This document shows positions 9,291 to 17,526 of a stretch of DNA of 64,000 nucleotides, piece by piece. The translations under genes and the position numbers were made by a program. The notes beneath the pieces are model-generated. The model had not been told where the DNA came from and searched no databases. It saw only the letters and a program-made list of their open reading frames with translations. The stretch comes from Pseudomonadales bacterium (lineage in GTDB: Bacteria; Pseudomonadota; Gammaproteobacteria; Pseudomonadales; Ketobacteraceae), in NCBI GenBank assembly GCA_020062665.1, contig JAGUVW010000013.1, positions 248,001 to 312,000 on the forward strand. Direction: 5' to 3'. The first letter of the stretch is position 1. Each line of letters starts with the position of its first letter.

Positions 9291-9365
9291 CTAATGGTAG
9301 AATCGACTCACCGGTGAAAGTGGCGCCGGTTCCAGCTGAAAAAGCTGCATTCCGGACACAAAAAA

Positions 9366-9383
9366 GGGCCGCAAGCGCGGCCC
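9366..9383 (-). terminator. Intrinsic terminator of the 9404-9724 gene
   Basis: A 7-bp GC stem (GGGCCGC / GCGGCCC, loop AAGC) is followed on the minus strand by a run of T (9355-9365 region). It lies 20 bp beyond the stop of the small minus-strand gene. Confidence 0.8.
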
Positions 9384-9403
9384 CTCTCTTACAGCTCGAC
9401 AAA

Positions 9404-9724
9404 TTACCTTGCGACCGGCGTGCCCGTGAACTGCATCTTCGCCATCGCCACTTTCAGAAAACCCTTGAGGTTTTTATTTTCATCCAGTGTAGCGGTGTAA
9501 GTAAGGGTCAGCTTCATCGGCTTGGTCACCTTGCTTTTCCACACCAGGGTTTCACCATCCCACTTGCCTTCCTCGATCTGTTGCACACCGTAGTCCTTGC
9601 TGTCCATGGTGCCCACCAGCTTGTCGCCTTCGGATTTCAGCGTCACGACGCTCTTCTGTTCGCCAGTGGGAGTCTTCACCACGAAATCCCAGGCGCCGTC
9701 GATAGCTGCTGCAGTTGTTGTCAT
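9404..9724 (-). CDS. Small beta-rich protein of unknown function in the P450 regulon
   Basis: The preferred start is ATG at 9724, with GGAGG six bases upstream, giving 106 residues; an upstream in-frame ATG at 9766 lacks such a site. The protein begins MTTTAAAIDGAWDFVV and alternates short polar and hydrophobic stretches with Gly turns (a small calycin-like or beta-sandwich pattern). There is no signal peptide and no Cys. I do not recognise a named family. A GTATAC-type palindrome 60 bp upstream is shared with the P450 operon and the ferredoxin/ferredoxin-reductase genes, so a role in the same pathway, for example substrate binding, is inferred. Confidence 0.7.
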   Translation of the reverse strand: MTTTAAAIDGAWDFVVKTPTGEQKSVVTLKSEGDKLVGTMDSKDYGVQQIEEGKWDGETLVWKSKVTKPMKLTLTYTATLDENKNLKGFLKVAMAKMQFTGTPVAR

Positions 9725-9783
9725 GTAATCCTCCACGAATTTCTTGTTATTGATCAGTGCTCGCAATGCCTAACGGCTCTTTA

Positions 9784-9798
9784 CTATACACCGTATAC
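9784..9798. promoter_or_regulatory. GTATAC-N3-GTATAC operator, site 1
   Basis: CTATACACCGTATAC matches the palindrome seen at 38264 and 47178. A further partial copy (TATACACGG) lies at 9808. It is 60 bp upstream of the 9724 start, where a repressor would overlap the promoter. Confidence 0.65.
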
Positions 9799-9849
9799 CT
9801 GATCGACTATACACGGACTGCCGCCCGGATACCACTCCCGCGCAGCGTT

Positions 9850-10530
9850 TCAATCATGAAAAAACGTGGTGTCTGCCAGGCCCGCCCGGCCCATGCGGGT
9901 ACTGTTAATCGGATCGTTCTTATCCTCGTAACCAAAGGAAATACCGAACAGCAATTTGTTCACCGGGTTCACGTCCAGCACTGCGCGCACAAGATCCGCG
10001 TGAAAGCCCAGCGAGGTTTGCGGACAGCTGCCCAAACCGAATGCGGTTAGTGTCAACATCAGCGTTTGCGCATACATACCCACGTCCGCCGCCTCGCGCA
10101 GGCTGAACGGCTCCGGCAGAAACAGAAACGCCACATGGGGCGCGTTGAAGAAGTGGTAGTTGCGCATGAACACTTCCATGCGTTTCTGCTTTTCTTCGCG
10201 ACCGATGCCAACGGCGCTATACATTTGCGCAGCGGCGTCGTACTGCCGCTCCTTGTAAACGCCGTCGTATTTGCCGCTGTACGGGTAATCCAGGGTCATT
10301 TTGCCCATCATGGTATTTTCGGGAATTTTCTGGCGCAAGATCTCGAGTTTTTCACCACTGACCACATGAGTGATCCAGGGCTGTGTGTTGCAATTGGACG
10401 GCGTGCGCTGGGCCAGGGTGAAAATCTTTGCGATGGTGTCGCGTGGCACCGGTGTCGGCAAAAAACCGCGCACGGAACGGCGCGCGTTGATGATCTCCTC
10501 GATGGCCTGGGCCAAAGATTCGGTATGCAT
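9850..10530 (-). CDS. Nitroreductase-family flavoprotein
   Basis: This 226-residue protein shows the FMN-binding RRSVRGF motif near residue 17, RTPSNCNTQPW near residue 55, and a C-terminal GISFGYED region, all typical of the NfsB/BluB-like nitroreductase fold. It should be a soluble NAD(P)H-dependent FMN enzyme. It is the last gene of the minus-strand carboxylase/racemase run, 22 bp behind the MBL-fold gene, and might reduce an activated double bond or quinone. The substrate is unknown. Confidence 0.85.
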   Translation of the reverse strand: MHTESLAQAIEEIINARRSVRGFLPTPVPRDTIAKIFTLAQRTPSNCNTQPWITHVVSGEKLEILRQKIPENTMMGKMTLDYPYSGKYDGVYKERQYDAAAQMYSAVGIGREEKQKRMEVFMRNYHFFNAPHVAFLFLPEPFSLREAADVGMYAQTLMLTLTAFGLGSCPQTSLGFHADLVRAVLDVNPVNKLLFGISFGYEDKNDPINSTRMGRAGLADTTFFHD

Positions 10531-10552
10531 GGGCTATCCCTCTGAAAAGTGC

Positions 10553-11566
10553 TTACGAACTGAAATAATGAATGCCATCCTGCTGGTTGCGTTGCACTTT
10601 CCCGAGTGCCAGCAGCCGGTGCAGGTGGGCAAGACATTCTCCCACCGCGAGGAAGTTCTGGAAAGCATCCAGCTTGCGATCGAATAATTGCGTGGTCAGC
10701 TGCTGGGCCGTTTGCGGTGACTCACATAGCCGCAGCAGTTTTTCCATGCGCTGTTCATGGTGATCCACTACTTGCTGTAAGCGCGTATGCACACCGTGGA
10801 ATGGCAGTTGGTGCGCCGGCAAAACCAGGGCATTGTCGGGCAGCAGATGGGGCAGGCGTTCATGGGCAGAAAGCCAGTCGCCAAGCGGGTCGGCATCCGG
10901 TGTTGTGGGCGACACGCTCACATTCGAGGTGATCTTCGGCAGCAACTGGTCGCCGGAAAAATAGATATTCAATTCAGGACTGTAGAGCGAGAGATGTTCC
11001 GGCGCGTGGCCGCGACTGGTAATTGCCAGCCAGTCACGCCCGCCGATGCTGATGCGTTGCTGATCCGTGAGTCGGTGATAGGATTCTGGCACCTCGGACA
11101 CCATGTGGTTGTAGTCATCGTTGGAATAGAGTGACTGCTGGCTTTCCAGCGACATGCCAGATTGCAGGAAATACTGTTCCACCTGCCAATAGGGCTTCGA
11201 ACGACGGGGCGCGTTGAATGCGCAGGTGTGGAAGTATTCGCTTTCCGACATCCACAGGGGAATCTGGAAGCGATCGCACAGCCAGCCGGCCAGACCCACA
11301 TGATCGGGGTGATGATGAGTGACGAAAACGCGGGTGAGTGGGGCGCCGTGCAATTCGTTGTCGATCACCGCCAGCCACTGGGAACGGGCGGCTTCGCTGT
11401 TCATGCCGGTGTCCACCACGGCCCAGCCATCACCATCCCGCAGCAGATAGCAGTTGATGTGATTCAGCGACAGCGGCAGTGGTGTGCGCAGCCACTTGAT
11501 GTCATCGTGTATGGCAATCGCGCTACCTTTGCCAGGCGGTTCTGAAAACGGATACTGCAGTGTCAT
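10553..11566 (-). CDS. MBL-fold metallo-hydrolase (LACTB2-like)
   Basis: ATG 11566 with GGGGGA just upstream is the best start, giving 337 residues; an in-frame ATG 33 bases earlier lacks a site. The metal motif HHHPDHVGLAGW occurs near residue 100 and later ligands appear in SRGHAPEHLSLYS and FSGDQLLP. The C-terminal ~80 residues form a helical winged-helix-like tail as in LACTB2-type enzymes. In acyl-CoA operons such proteins are thought to hydrolyse thioesters or lactones. Here it stands where liu-type operons would carry a lyase, but it is not one. Confidence 0.8.
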   Translation of the reverse strand: MTLQYPFSEPPGKGSAIAIHDDIKWLRTPLPLSLNHINCYLLRDGDGWAVVDTGMNSEAARSQWLAVIDNELHGAPLTRVFVTHHHPDHVGLAGWLCDRFQIPLWMSESEYFHTCAFNAPRRSKPYWQVEQYFLQSGMSLESQQSLYSNDDYNHMVSEVPESYHRLTDQQRISIGGRDWLAITSRGHAPEHLSLYSPELNIYFSGDQLLPKITSNVSVSPTTPDADPLGDWLSAHERLPHLLPDNALVLPAHQLPFHGVHTRLQQVVDHHEQRMEKLLRLCESPQTAQQLTTQLFDRKLDAFQNFLAVGECLAHLHRLLALGKVQRNQQDGIHYFSS

Positions 11567-11632
11567 CGCTCCCCCTTGTGAAAGCGTGTTCCGGCTCATC
11601 AGGATGCCGACAACACCGCATCCATTTCCAGG

Positions 11633-12775
11633 CTACAGACGTTTGGCCACTTCACCGAACATGACTTCGGTGGCACCACCGCCAATCGGCAGTACGCGGG
11701 CATCGCGGTACATGCGCTCGATTGCACACTCTTCCATGAAGCCCATGCCGCCGTGCAGCTGTACGCAATCGTACATGACTTCGTTGGCGATTTCACAGGC
11801 GTTGGCCTTGAGCATGGAAACTTCCTTGATGCAATCCACGCCTTGGGCATCGAGCCAGGCGACGTAATGCAGGTAGTTGTGGGCGATGGCGATTTTGGTT
11901 TGCATGCGGGCAAGTTTTTCGCGGATCACGTCCTTGTCGAACAGCGCAGCACCAAAGGCTTTGCGGGTCTTGACGTGTTCCAGGGTGATTTCAAAGGCCT
12001 TTTGTGCTTCGCCCACGCCCATGGCCGCCAGCATGATGCGCTCGTGCTGGAAGTTTTTCATGACGGCGTAGAAGCCCTTGTTGAGTTCGCCCAGCATGTT
12101 TTCCTGGGGCACGCGCACGTCGTCGAAGAAGAGTTCGGCGGTGTCGGAGCTGCGCCAGCCGTGTTTCTTCAGCGCACGGCCGACCTTGAAGCCGGGTGTG
12201 CCTTTTTCGACGATGAAGATGGAGATGCCGCGGGAGCCTTTGGCGTCGGGATCGGTTTTGGCGGCGACGAAGTAGATGTCTCCATAGACGCCGTTGGTGA
12301 TGAAGATTTTGCTGCCGTTGATGATCCAGTCGTTGCCATCTTTGACGGCGCGGGTGCGAATGCCGGCGACGTCGGAACCCGCGCCGGGCTCGGTGACGCA
12401 GATGGCGGTGATTTTTTTGCCGGCGATGATGTCGGGCAGGTATTTCTGTTTTTGCTCGGGGGAGCCTGCGTTGGCCAGGTGGGGCGAGGCCATGTTGGTG
12501 TGCACGAGGGCGGTGATGGTGACGCCAGCAAAGGTGGAACGGGCGAGTTCTTCCGCCAGCACGACAGCGCCACGCACGTCCATGCCGCTGCCACCGTATT
12601 GCTCTGAATGCGTGAGGCCGAGGAAGCCCAGGTCGCCCATTTTGCGCAGGATTTCCCGGGGGACGCAGCCGTCACGCTCCCAGGCTTCGGCGTTGGGGAC
12701 GATTTCGTTTTCGACGAAGCGGCGGACTTGTTCCCGCAGCAGGTTGTGTTCTTCGTTGAAGTAGGGGTTTAGCAT
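11633..12775 (-). CDS. Acyl-CoA dehydrogenase (isovaleryl/long-chain type)
   Basis: The protein has 380 residues starting MLNPYFNEEHNLL. The flavin loop TEPGAGSDVAG is near residue 130, followed by WIINGSKIFITNG, and FQHERIMLAA places Glu at the base position of isovaleryl-CoA and long-chain dehydrogenases. The alternative C-terminal base site reads GGGATEVM, without Glu. It follows the biotin-carboxylase gene after a 237-bp gap filled by a palindromic repeat. Expected to oxidise a methyl-branched acyl-CoA (inference). Confidence 0.85.
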   Translation of the reverse strand: MLNPYFNEEHNLLREQVRRFVENEIVPNAEAWERDGCVPREILRKMGDLGFLGLTHSEQYGGSGMDVRGAVVLAEELARSTFAGVTITALVHTNMASPHLANAGSPEQKQKYLPDIIAGKKITAICVTEPGAGSDVAGIRTRAVKDGNDWIINGSKIFITNGVYGDIYFVAAKTDPDAKGSRGISIFIVEKGTPGFKVGRALKKHGWRSSDTAELFFDDVRVPQENMLGELNKGFYAVMKNFQHERIMLAAMGVGEAQKAFEITLEHVKTRKAFGAALFDKDVIREKLARMQTKIAIAHNYLHYVAWLDAQGVDCIKEVSMLKANACEIANEVMYDCVQLHGGMGFMEECAIERMYRDARVLPIGGGATEVMFGEVAKRL

Positions 12776-12812
12776 TGAGATACGTGCTCCGTAGCACGCA
12801 ATCCTGCGGTCA

Positions 12813-12980
12813 GGAAAACTGCAATCGCAGGCATGAACACTTGGCCTTCGGCTACCCTGTGCTTCTCGGTCAGATCGGCGGTGGCGCAACTCGCGCTGCG
12901 CGCTCAGACACTCGCCACCTTGTTTCCGATCTGCCCTGCGATGCTCGGCTGCGTGTAAATGCCCGCGATTGCAGTTTTCC
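12813..12980. repeat. Long imperfect palindrome (BIME/MITE-like) inside the carboxylase operon
   Basis: Outer arms of 22 bp (12813-12834 and 12959-12980) match with one mismatch; they begin GGAAAACTGCAATCGC. Inner arms CAGATCGG (12871) / CCGATCTG (12926) and GTGGCG / CGCCAC nest inside them. The whole 168-bp segment could fold into one long hairpin. No reading frame of note lies in it. It resembles intergenic palindromic repeats, but no second copy is in this window. Confidence 0.7.
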
Positions 12981-13012
12981 CTCCCTCCGAATTGCTCGCT
13001 TTGTCGTTGTGA

Positions 13013-15106
13013 TTATTCCGCCGGCTCGATCTCGATCAGCAGGCTGCCATCTTCCACTTTGTCACCGGGCGCCACCTGTACCTGCTTGACAGTGCCGGTG
13101 ACAGGGCACGGCAGGTTATGGATCAGCTTCATCGCTTCCATCACGACCGCAGTGCTGCCCTCTTCCACTTTATCGCCTGCCTGCACCAACACGTCGGTGA
13201 TCAAACCGGGCATGCGGGCGCGGATGGTGTTGCTGGCATTTTTCAGCGCAGCGGCGTTGCCCAGCTGGCTTTCTTCCAGCCCCATGAACCTGTAGCTGCG
13301 GCGCAGACGAGGCGAGCTCAGCGATACCTGTCTGTCGCGGATCACGATGTCCAGCGAGCGGCGGGTGCCATCCAGTTCCACCGCCCATTGCTGTTGCAAT
13401 CCTGCCGGCATGTCGACGGACGGACGCTGCAGCACGATAGAGAACGCGGCACTGTCGAGCACTTCGTTCTTGGGTGATTTCTTGATGGAGCTGACCTTGT
13501 AATGACCATGCTGGCCAGCGATTTGGATTTCCACCAGACCATCGGGTTGTTGCAGCCACAGGCGCGCCATGGCGGGTGTGCCTGCCGGCGTGGTCAGACG
13601 CCAGGCACCCAGTCGCTGCCAGGGTGTGCCCGACATCGCAACGTTCGCTGCAGTTTCCTGCTCCAGTCCCCAGGCAGCCGCAGCGATGGCCATATGCATC
13701 TGCTCGCCCCAGGGTTGCCAGCCGTTGGGAAATTCCCTGCTGATGTACTGCGTGGACAGCTCCTGGTGGAAGGCGGGCCGCGTGATCAGGCTGGTGAGAA
13801 ATTCCTGGTTGGTTTTGACGCCGCCAATCGCAAAGTTGTTCAGTCCGTGCAGCAGACGCTGCGCCGCAAGGCCACGGGTGTCGCCATAAGCGATCACCTT
13901 GGCCAGCATGGAATCGTAGAACGGCGTGATCTCGGAACCCTGCTGCACGCCGCTGTCGATGCGCAGTCCTTCGGCCACCGGTTCACGATAGAGTTGCAAC
14001 GTGCCGATTTCCGGCAGGTATTTGTTGGCAGGATCTTCTGCGTTTACCCGTGCTTCGATGGCATGGCCACGGGGTTGCAGGTCATTTTGGTTGAACGGCA
14101 ATGCTTCACCATTGGCGACGCGAATCTGCAGCTCCACCAGATCCAGTCCCAGCACCAGTTCGGTGGTGGGATGTTCCACCTGCAGGCGGGTATTCATTTC
14201 GAGAAAATAGGCGCGCTGGGCATCGGCGTCGAAAATGAATTCCACGGTGCCAGCACCACGATAGCGCAGGTGTCGGCCCAGCCGCACGGCGCAGTCGAAG
14301 AGTTGCTGGCGCACTGCGCTGTCCATCTGGCTGACCGGCGCCTCTTCAATGACTTTCTGGTAGTTGCGCTGGATCGAGCATTCACGATCGAACAGGTGCA
14401 CCACGTTGCCGTGCTCGTCGCCCAGCAACTGCACTTCGATGTGACGCGGACGCACGATATATTTTTCCAGCAGTACGCGATCGTCACCAAAGGCGTTCAG
14501 TGCTTCCTGGCGCGCCAGTGTCAGTGCCTCGCGGAATTCGCCGATCTGGTGCACGATCCGCATGCCCTTGCCGCCACCACCGGCGCTGGCCTTGATCAGG
14601 AGCGGAAAGCCAATTTTTTCTGCCTGTCCCTGCAGGAACGCGAGATCCTGGTTGTCGCCGTTGTAGCCAGGAACGGTAGGTATATCCAGCTGCTGTGCAA
14701 TCAGCTTGGCTTCGATCTTCGAACCCATGGCAGCGATGCTTTCCACCGTGGGACCGACAAAAATGATGCCGTGTTTGTTGCACAGGGAAATCAGTTGCGT
14801 GCTTTCGGACAGAAAGCCATAGCCAGGGTGAATGGCATCGGCTTTCACTTTCAGCGCAGCGTCGATGATGGCTTGCGCGTTCAGGTAGCTTTCGCTGGCG
14901 GCGGCACCACCGATATGACAGGCCAGATCGGCCTGCTGCACATGGCGGGCGCGACGATCCGCATCGGAAAATACCGCGACAGATTCAATGCCGAGCTTTT
15001 TGCAGGTACGAATCACCCGGCAGGCGATTTCGCCCCGGTTGGCTATTAGCAAACGCTTGATGCTACTCACGGCTTTTCTTTCGCTCATGGCTTTTATTTC
15101 GCTCAT
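13013..15106 (-). CDS. Biotin-dependent acyl-CoA carboxylase, biotin-carboxylase/BCCP subunit (MCC/GCC alpha-like)
   Basis: This 697-residue subunit has the biotin-carboxylase half with KRLLIANRGEIACRV at the N-terminus, the ATP-grasp loop SAGGGGKGMR, and EMNTRLQVEHPTTE near residue 290. The C-terminal biotinyl domain contains the VMEAMKL lysine motif about 40 residues from the end. ATG 15106 overlaps the stop of the hydratase gene as ATGA, indicating translational coupling. With the carboxyltransferase at 15901-17499 it forms a methylcrotonyl- or geranyl-CoA-type carboxylase that carboxylates a 3-methyl-2-enoyl-CoA. A propionyl-CoA role is less likely because a hydratase of liuC/atuE position lies between the subunits. 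Confidence 0.9.
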   Translation of the reverse strand: MSEIKAMSERKAVSSIKRLLIANRGEIACRVIRTCKKLGIESVAVFSDADRRARHVQQADLACHIGGAAASESYLNAQAIIDAALKVKADAIHPGYGFLSESTQLISLCNKHGIIFVGPTVESIAAMGSKIEAKLIAQQLDIPTVPGYNGDNQDLAFLQGQAEKIGFPLLIKASAGGGGKGMRIVHQIGEFREALTLARQEALNAFGDDRVLLEKYIVRPRHIEVQLLGDEHGNVVHLFDRECSIQRNYQKVIEEAPVSQMDSAVRQQLFDCAVRLGRHLRYRGAGTVEFIFDADAQRAYFLEMNTRLQVEHPTTELVLGLDLVELQIRVANGEALPFNQNDLQPRGHAIEARVNAEDPANKYLPEIGTLQLYREPVAEGLRIDSGVQQGSEITPFYDSMLAKVIAYGDTRGLAAQRLLHGLNNFAIGGVKTNQEFLTSLITRPAFHQELSTQYISREFPNGWQPWGEQMHMAIAAAAWGLEQETAANVAMSGTPWQRLGAWRLTTPAGTPAMARLWLQQPDGLVEIQIAGQHGHYKVSSIKKSPKNEVLDSAAFSIVLQRPSVDMPAGLQQQWAVELDGTRRSLDIVIRDRQVSLSSPRLRRSYRFMGLEESQLGNAAALKNASNTIRARMPGLITDVLVQAGDKVEEGSTAVVMEAMKLIHNLPCPVTGTVKQVQVAPGDKVEDGSLLIEIEPAE

Positions 15107-15891
15107 GGCTGTCTCCAACTCGGCGTTTCCTTGTTGAAGAAACAGCGGATGCCTTCCTGTCCTTCGGTGGATTCCCAGGTGTCTGCCAGCAGATTGGCGG
15201 TGTAGATCAGATTGGTGTCGGTGTCGTGGCTGTCGACATAGAAAATCAGCTTCTTGGTGGCCGCGATGGCGCCGGGGCCGCACTGCAGCACATAACCGAT
15301 CTCCTTTTCCACGGCAGCATCGATCTGGTCGTCGGGCACCACTTCATCCACCAGGCAGACTTCCTTCGCCTTGGCTGCCGAGAGCGGGCGCGCATTGAGA
15401 AAAGTGCGGCGCGCGTTGGAACGGCCCATCTTCGCGACCACAAAGGTGGAAATGTTCGCCGGTGTCAGACCCAGGCGCACTTCCGTGAGCGCCATATTGG
15501 CCGACTCCACCGCGATGGCGATGTCGCACACGGCGATCATGCCGGTGCCACCACCATAGGCCTGGCCGTTGATGCGACCGATCAACGGCTTGGACAGTTC
15601 GTTCAGGGTGCGCAGCATGGTGGCCAGCTTGGCGCTGTCAGCGACGCGCTCGGCACGGCTGGAGTTGAGAATCCCCTGCATCCATTTCAGATCGCCGCCG
15701 GCGCAGAAGGATTCACCGGCGCCCGTCAGAATCACGCAGCGGACTTTCGGATCGGCATCCAGCATGCGCGCCGCTTCGGTGACTTCGCGGATCAGTTCGT
15801 CGTTCATGGCGTTGTGACGCTCAGGGCGGTTCAGCAGCAGGGTTGCCACGCCACGGGTATCGACGGCCACTTTGATGGTGTTGAAATTCAT
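15103..15891 (-). CDS. Enoyl-CoA hydratase (methylglutaconyl/isohexenylglutaconyl-CoA hydratase-like)
   Basis: This 262-residue crotonase has LNRPERHNAMN near the N-terminus, the oxyanion-hole motif SFCAGGDLKWM, and ALTEVRLGLTPANI. That last motif keeps the first catalytic Glu of crotonases (Glu144 in rat mitochondrial hydratase). The second Glu position reads Arg in the RRTFLNARPLSA stretch. Its place between the two carboxylase subunits is that of liuC in leucine and atuE in acyclic-terpene degradation, where it hydrates the carboxylated product. Substrate assignment rests on context. Confidence 0.85.
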   Translation of the reverse strand: MNFNTIKVAVDTRGVATLLLNRPERHNAMNDELIREVTEAARMLDADPKVRCVILTGAGESFCAGGDLKWMQGILNSSRAERVADSAKLATMLRTLNELSKPLIGRINGQAYGGGTGMIAVCDIAIAVESANMALTEVRLGLTPANISTFVVAKMGRSNARRTFLNARPLSAAKAKEVCLVDEVVPDDQIDAAVEKEIGYVLQCGPGAIAATKKLIFYVDSHDTDTNLIYTANLLADTWESTEGQEGIRCFFNKETPSWRQP

Positions 15892-15900
15892 TTGTCGTTC

Positions 15901-17499
15901 CTACATCCGGTACACATACTTGCGGCCTTCTTCCGGTGGCAAGGTGGCTGCCACCGCCAGGCACAGGCCGATCACATCGCGGGTCTGGGTGGGTTCGATG
16001 ATGCCATCATCCCAGAGACGCGACGTCGCGTAATAGGCGCCGCTCTTTTCCGCGTACATGGCGCGGGTTTCCCGATCCAGCTTTTCCAGCGCTTCCGGTG
16101 TCGGCGGCTTGCTGATACTGGTGCGCGCCAACTCCATCACCACGTTGGTGCCGATGTCAGCGCTCATGGTGGCCACCACGGAATTGGGCCAGGCGAACAT
16201 CATATTGGGGCGGAAACCACGGCCACACATGCCGTAATTGCCTGCACCGTAGGAACCGCCCACCACCACGGTGAAACGCGGCACCTTCGCACAGGACATG
16301 GCATACACCAGCTTGGCGCTGTGCTTGGAAATACCACCCTGCTCCGCCGCCTTGCCCACCATGAAGCCCGGCACGTTCTGCAGGAACAGCAGCGGAATAT
16401 TGCGCTGTTCGCACAGTTCGATGAAATGCGCGCCTTTCACGGACGAATCGGAGAACAGCGGGCCGTTATTTGCCAGAATGCCCACCGGGTAACCCTGGAT
16501 GTGCGCAGTGCCACACACCAGACTGGTACCCCACAAGGGTTTGAATTCCTGCAAGTCACTGCCGTCTACGATGCGCGCAATCACTTCACGCATGTCATAG
16601 GGCTGGGCCATATCTTTGTTGACGATGCCTTTCAGTTCCTCGATGGAATAGGCGGGCTCCTGCACTGGCTGGGTTCGCACATGCTTCTGCAGCGGGCGAT
16701 TCAGGCGCGACACGATATCGCGCACCCGCGCGATGGCTTCCTGCTCGGATTCCGCGATGTAGTCAGACACACCGGACACCGTGGTGTGCATCTGCGCGCC
16801 GCCGAGATCTTCCGGATTGATATCCTCGTTGATCGCCACTTTTACGATGGACGGGCCGCCCAGGTGAATGGTGGCATTGCCGCGCACCATCACCACTTCA
16901 TCGGACAGCGCGGGAATATACGCAGCACCTGCGGTGGAGACACCAAACACGGCCGCAATCTGCGTCAGCCCCTGCGCCGACAGGTTGCACTGGCGGAAAA
17001 AGATATTGCCGAAGTGATCGCGATCCGGGAACACCCGATCCCACTCGTGCAGATAGGCGCCGCCGCAGTCCACCAGATAAATGCAGGGGAGCTGATGCTT
17101 CTCGGCAATCTCCTGGGCGCGGATATGCTTTTTCACCGTTTCGGGATAATAAGCGCCGCCCTTCACGGTGGAGTCATTGGCCACGATCACGCAGAAGGTG
17201 CCATGCACCACGCCGATGCCCGTCACCACACCCGCACTGTGCACCTTGCCGCCGTACTGCTCGTAGGCCGCCAGGGTCGAAAATTCCAGGAACGGCGTAA
17301 AGGGATCCACCAGCAGGTCAATGCGCTCACGGGGCAACAGTTTGCCCCGCTTGCGATGACGCTCGATCAGGTGATCACGGCCGCCGTGAATGGCGTCGGC
17401 GATCCGTTCCCGCAGTTGCGCGCCCAGTTCTTCGTGATAGGCCACATTGGCCTTGAACTGGTCGCTGTTTTTGTTCACCTGTGATGCGATTTTGCTCAT
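15901..17499 (-). CDS. Acyl-CoA carboxylase carboxyltransferase subunit (MCC/GCC beta-like)
   Basis: The 532-residue protein has the two crotonase-like halves of biotin-dependent carboxyltransferases: RGKLLPRERID near residue 50, KGGAYYPETVKKH, FPDRDHFGNIFF, STAGAAYIPALSDE in the N-half, and LQNVPGFMVG and GGSYGAGNYGMCGR in the C-half. These match methylcrotonyl/geranyl-CoA carboxylase beta subunits more than propionyl ones. In the acyl-CoA pocket region it reads VDCGGAYLHEWDRVF, where MCC beta usually has SGGA followed by LPxQ. A different branched substrate is possible. It lies 27 nt behind the ligase gene. Confidence 0.9.
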   Translation of the reverse strand: MSKIASQVNKNSDQFKANVAYHEELGAQLRERIADAIHGGRDHLIERHRKRGKLLPRERIDLLVDPFTPFLEFSTLAAYEQYGGKVHSAGVVTGIGVVHGTFCVIVANDSTVKGGAYYPETVKKHIRAQEIAEKHQLPCIYLVDCGGAYLHEWDRVFPDRDHFGNIFFRQCNLSAQGLTQIAAVFGVSTAGAAYIPALSDEVVMVRGNATIHLGGPSIVKVAINEDINPEDLGGAQMHTTVSGVSDYIAESEQEAIARVRDIVSRLNRPLQKHVRTQPVQEPAYSIEELKGIVNKDMAQPYDMREVIARIVDGSDLQEFKPLWGTSLVCGTAHIQGYPVGILANNGPLFSDSSVKGAHFIELCEQRNIPLLFLQNVPGFMVGKAAEQGGISKHSAKLVYAMSCAKVPRFTVVVGGSYGAGNYGMCGRGFRPNMMFAWPNSVVATMSADIGTNVVMELARTSISKPPTPEALEKLDRETRAMYAEKSGAYYATSRLWDDGIIEPTQTRDVIGLCLAVAATLPPEEGRKYVYRM

Positions 17500-17526
17500 A
17501 GTGACAACTCGATTATTTTTGGCGCT

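Noticed and set aside
13502-17484. Two long plus-strand open frames (13502-15049 and 15226-17484)
   Set aside because: They are antisense to the carboxylase genes, which have clear family motifs; the plus-strand translations show no motif.
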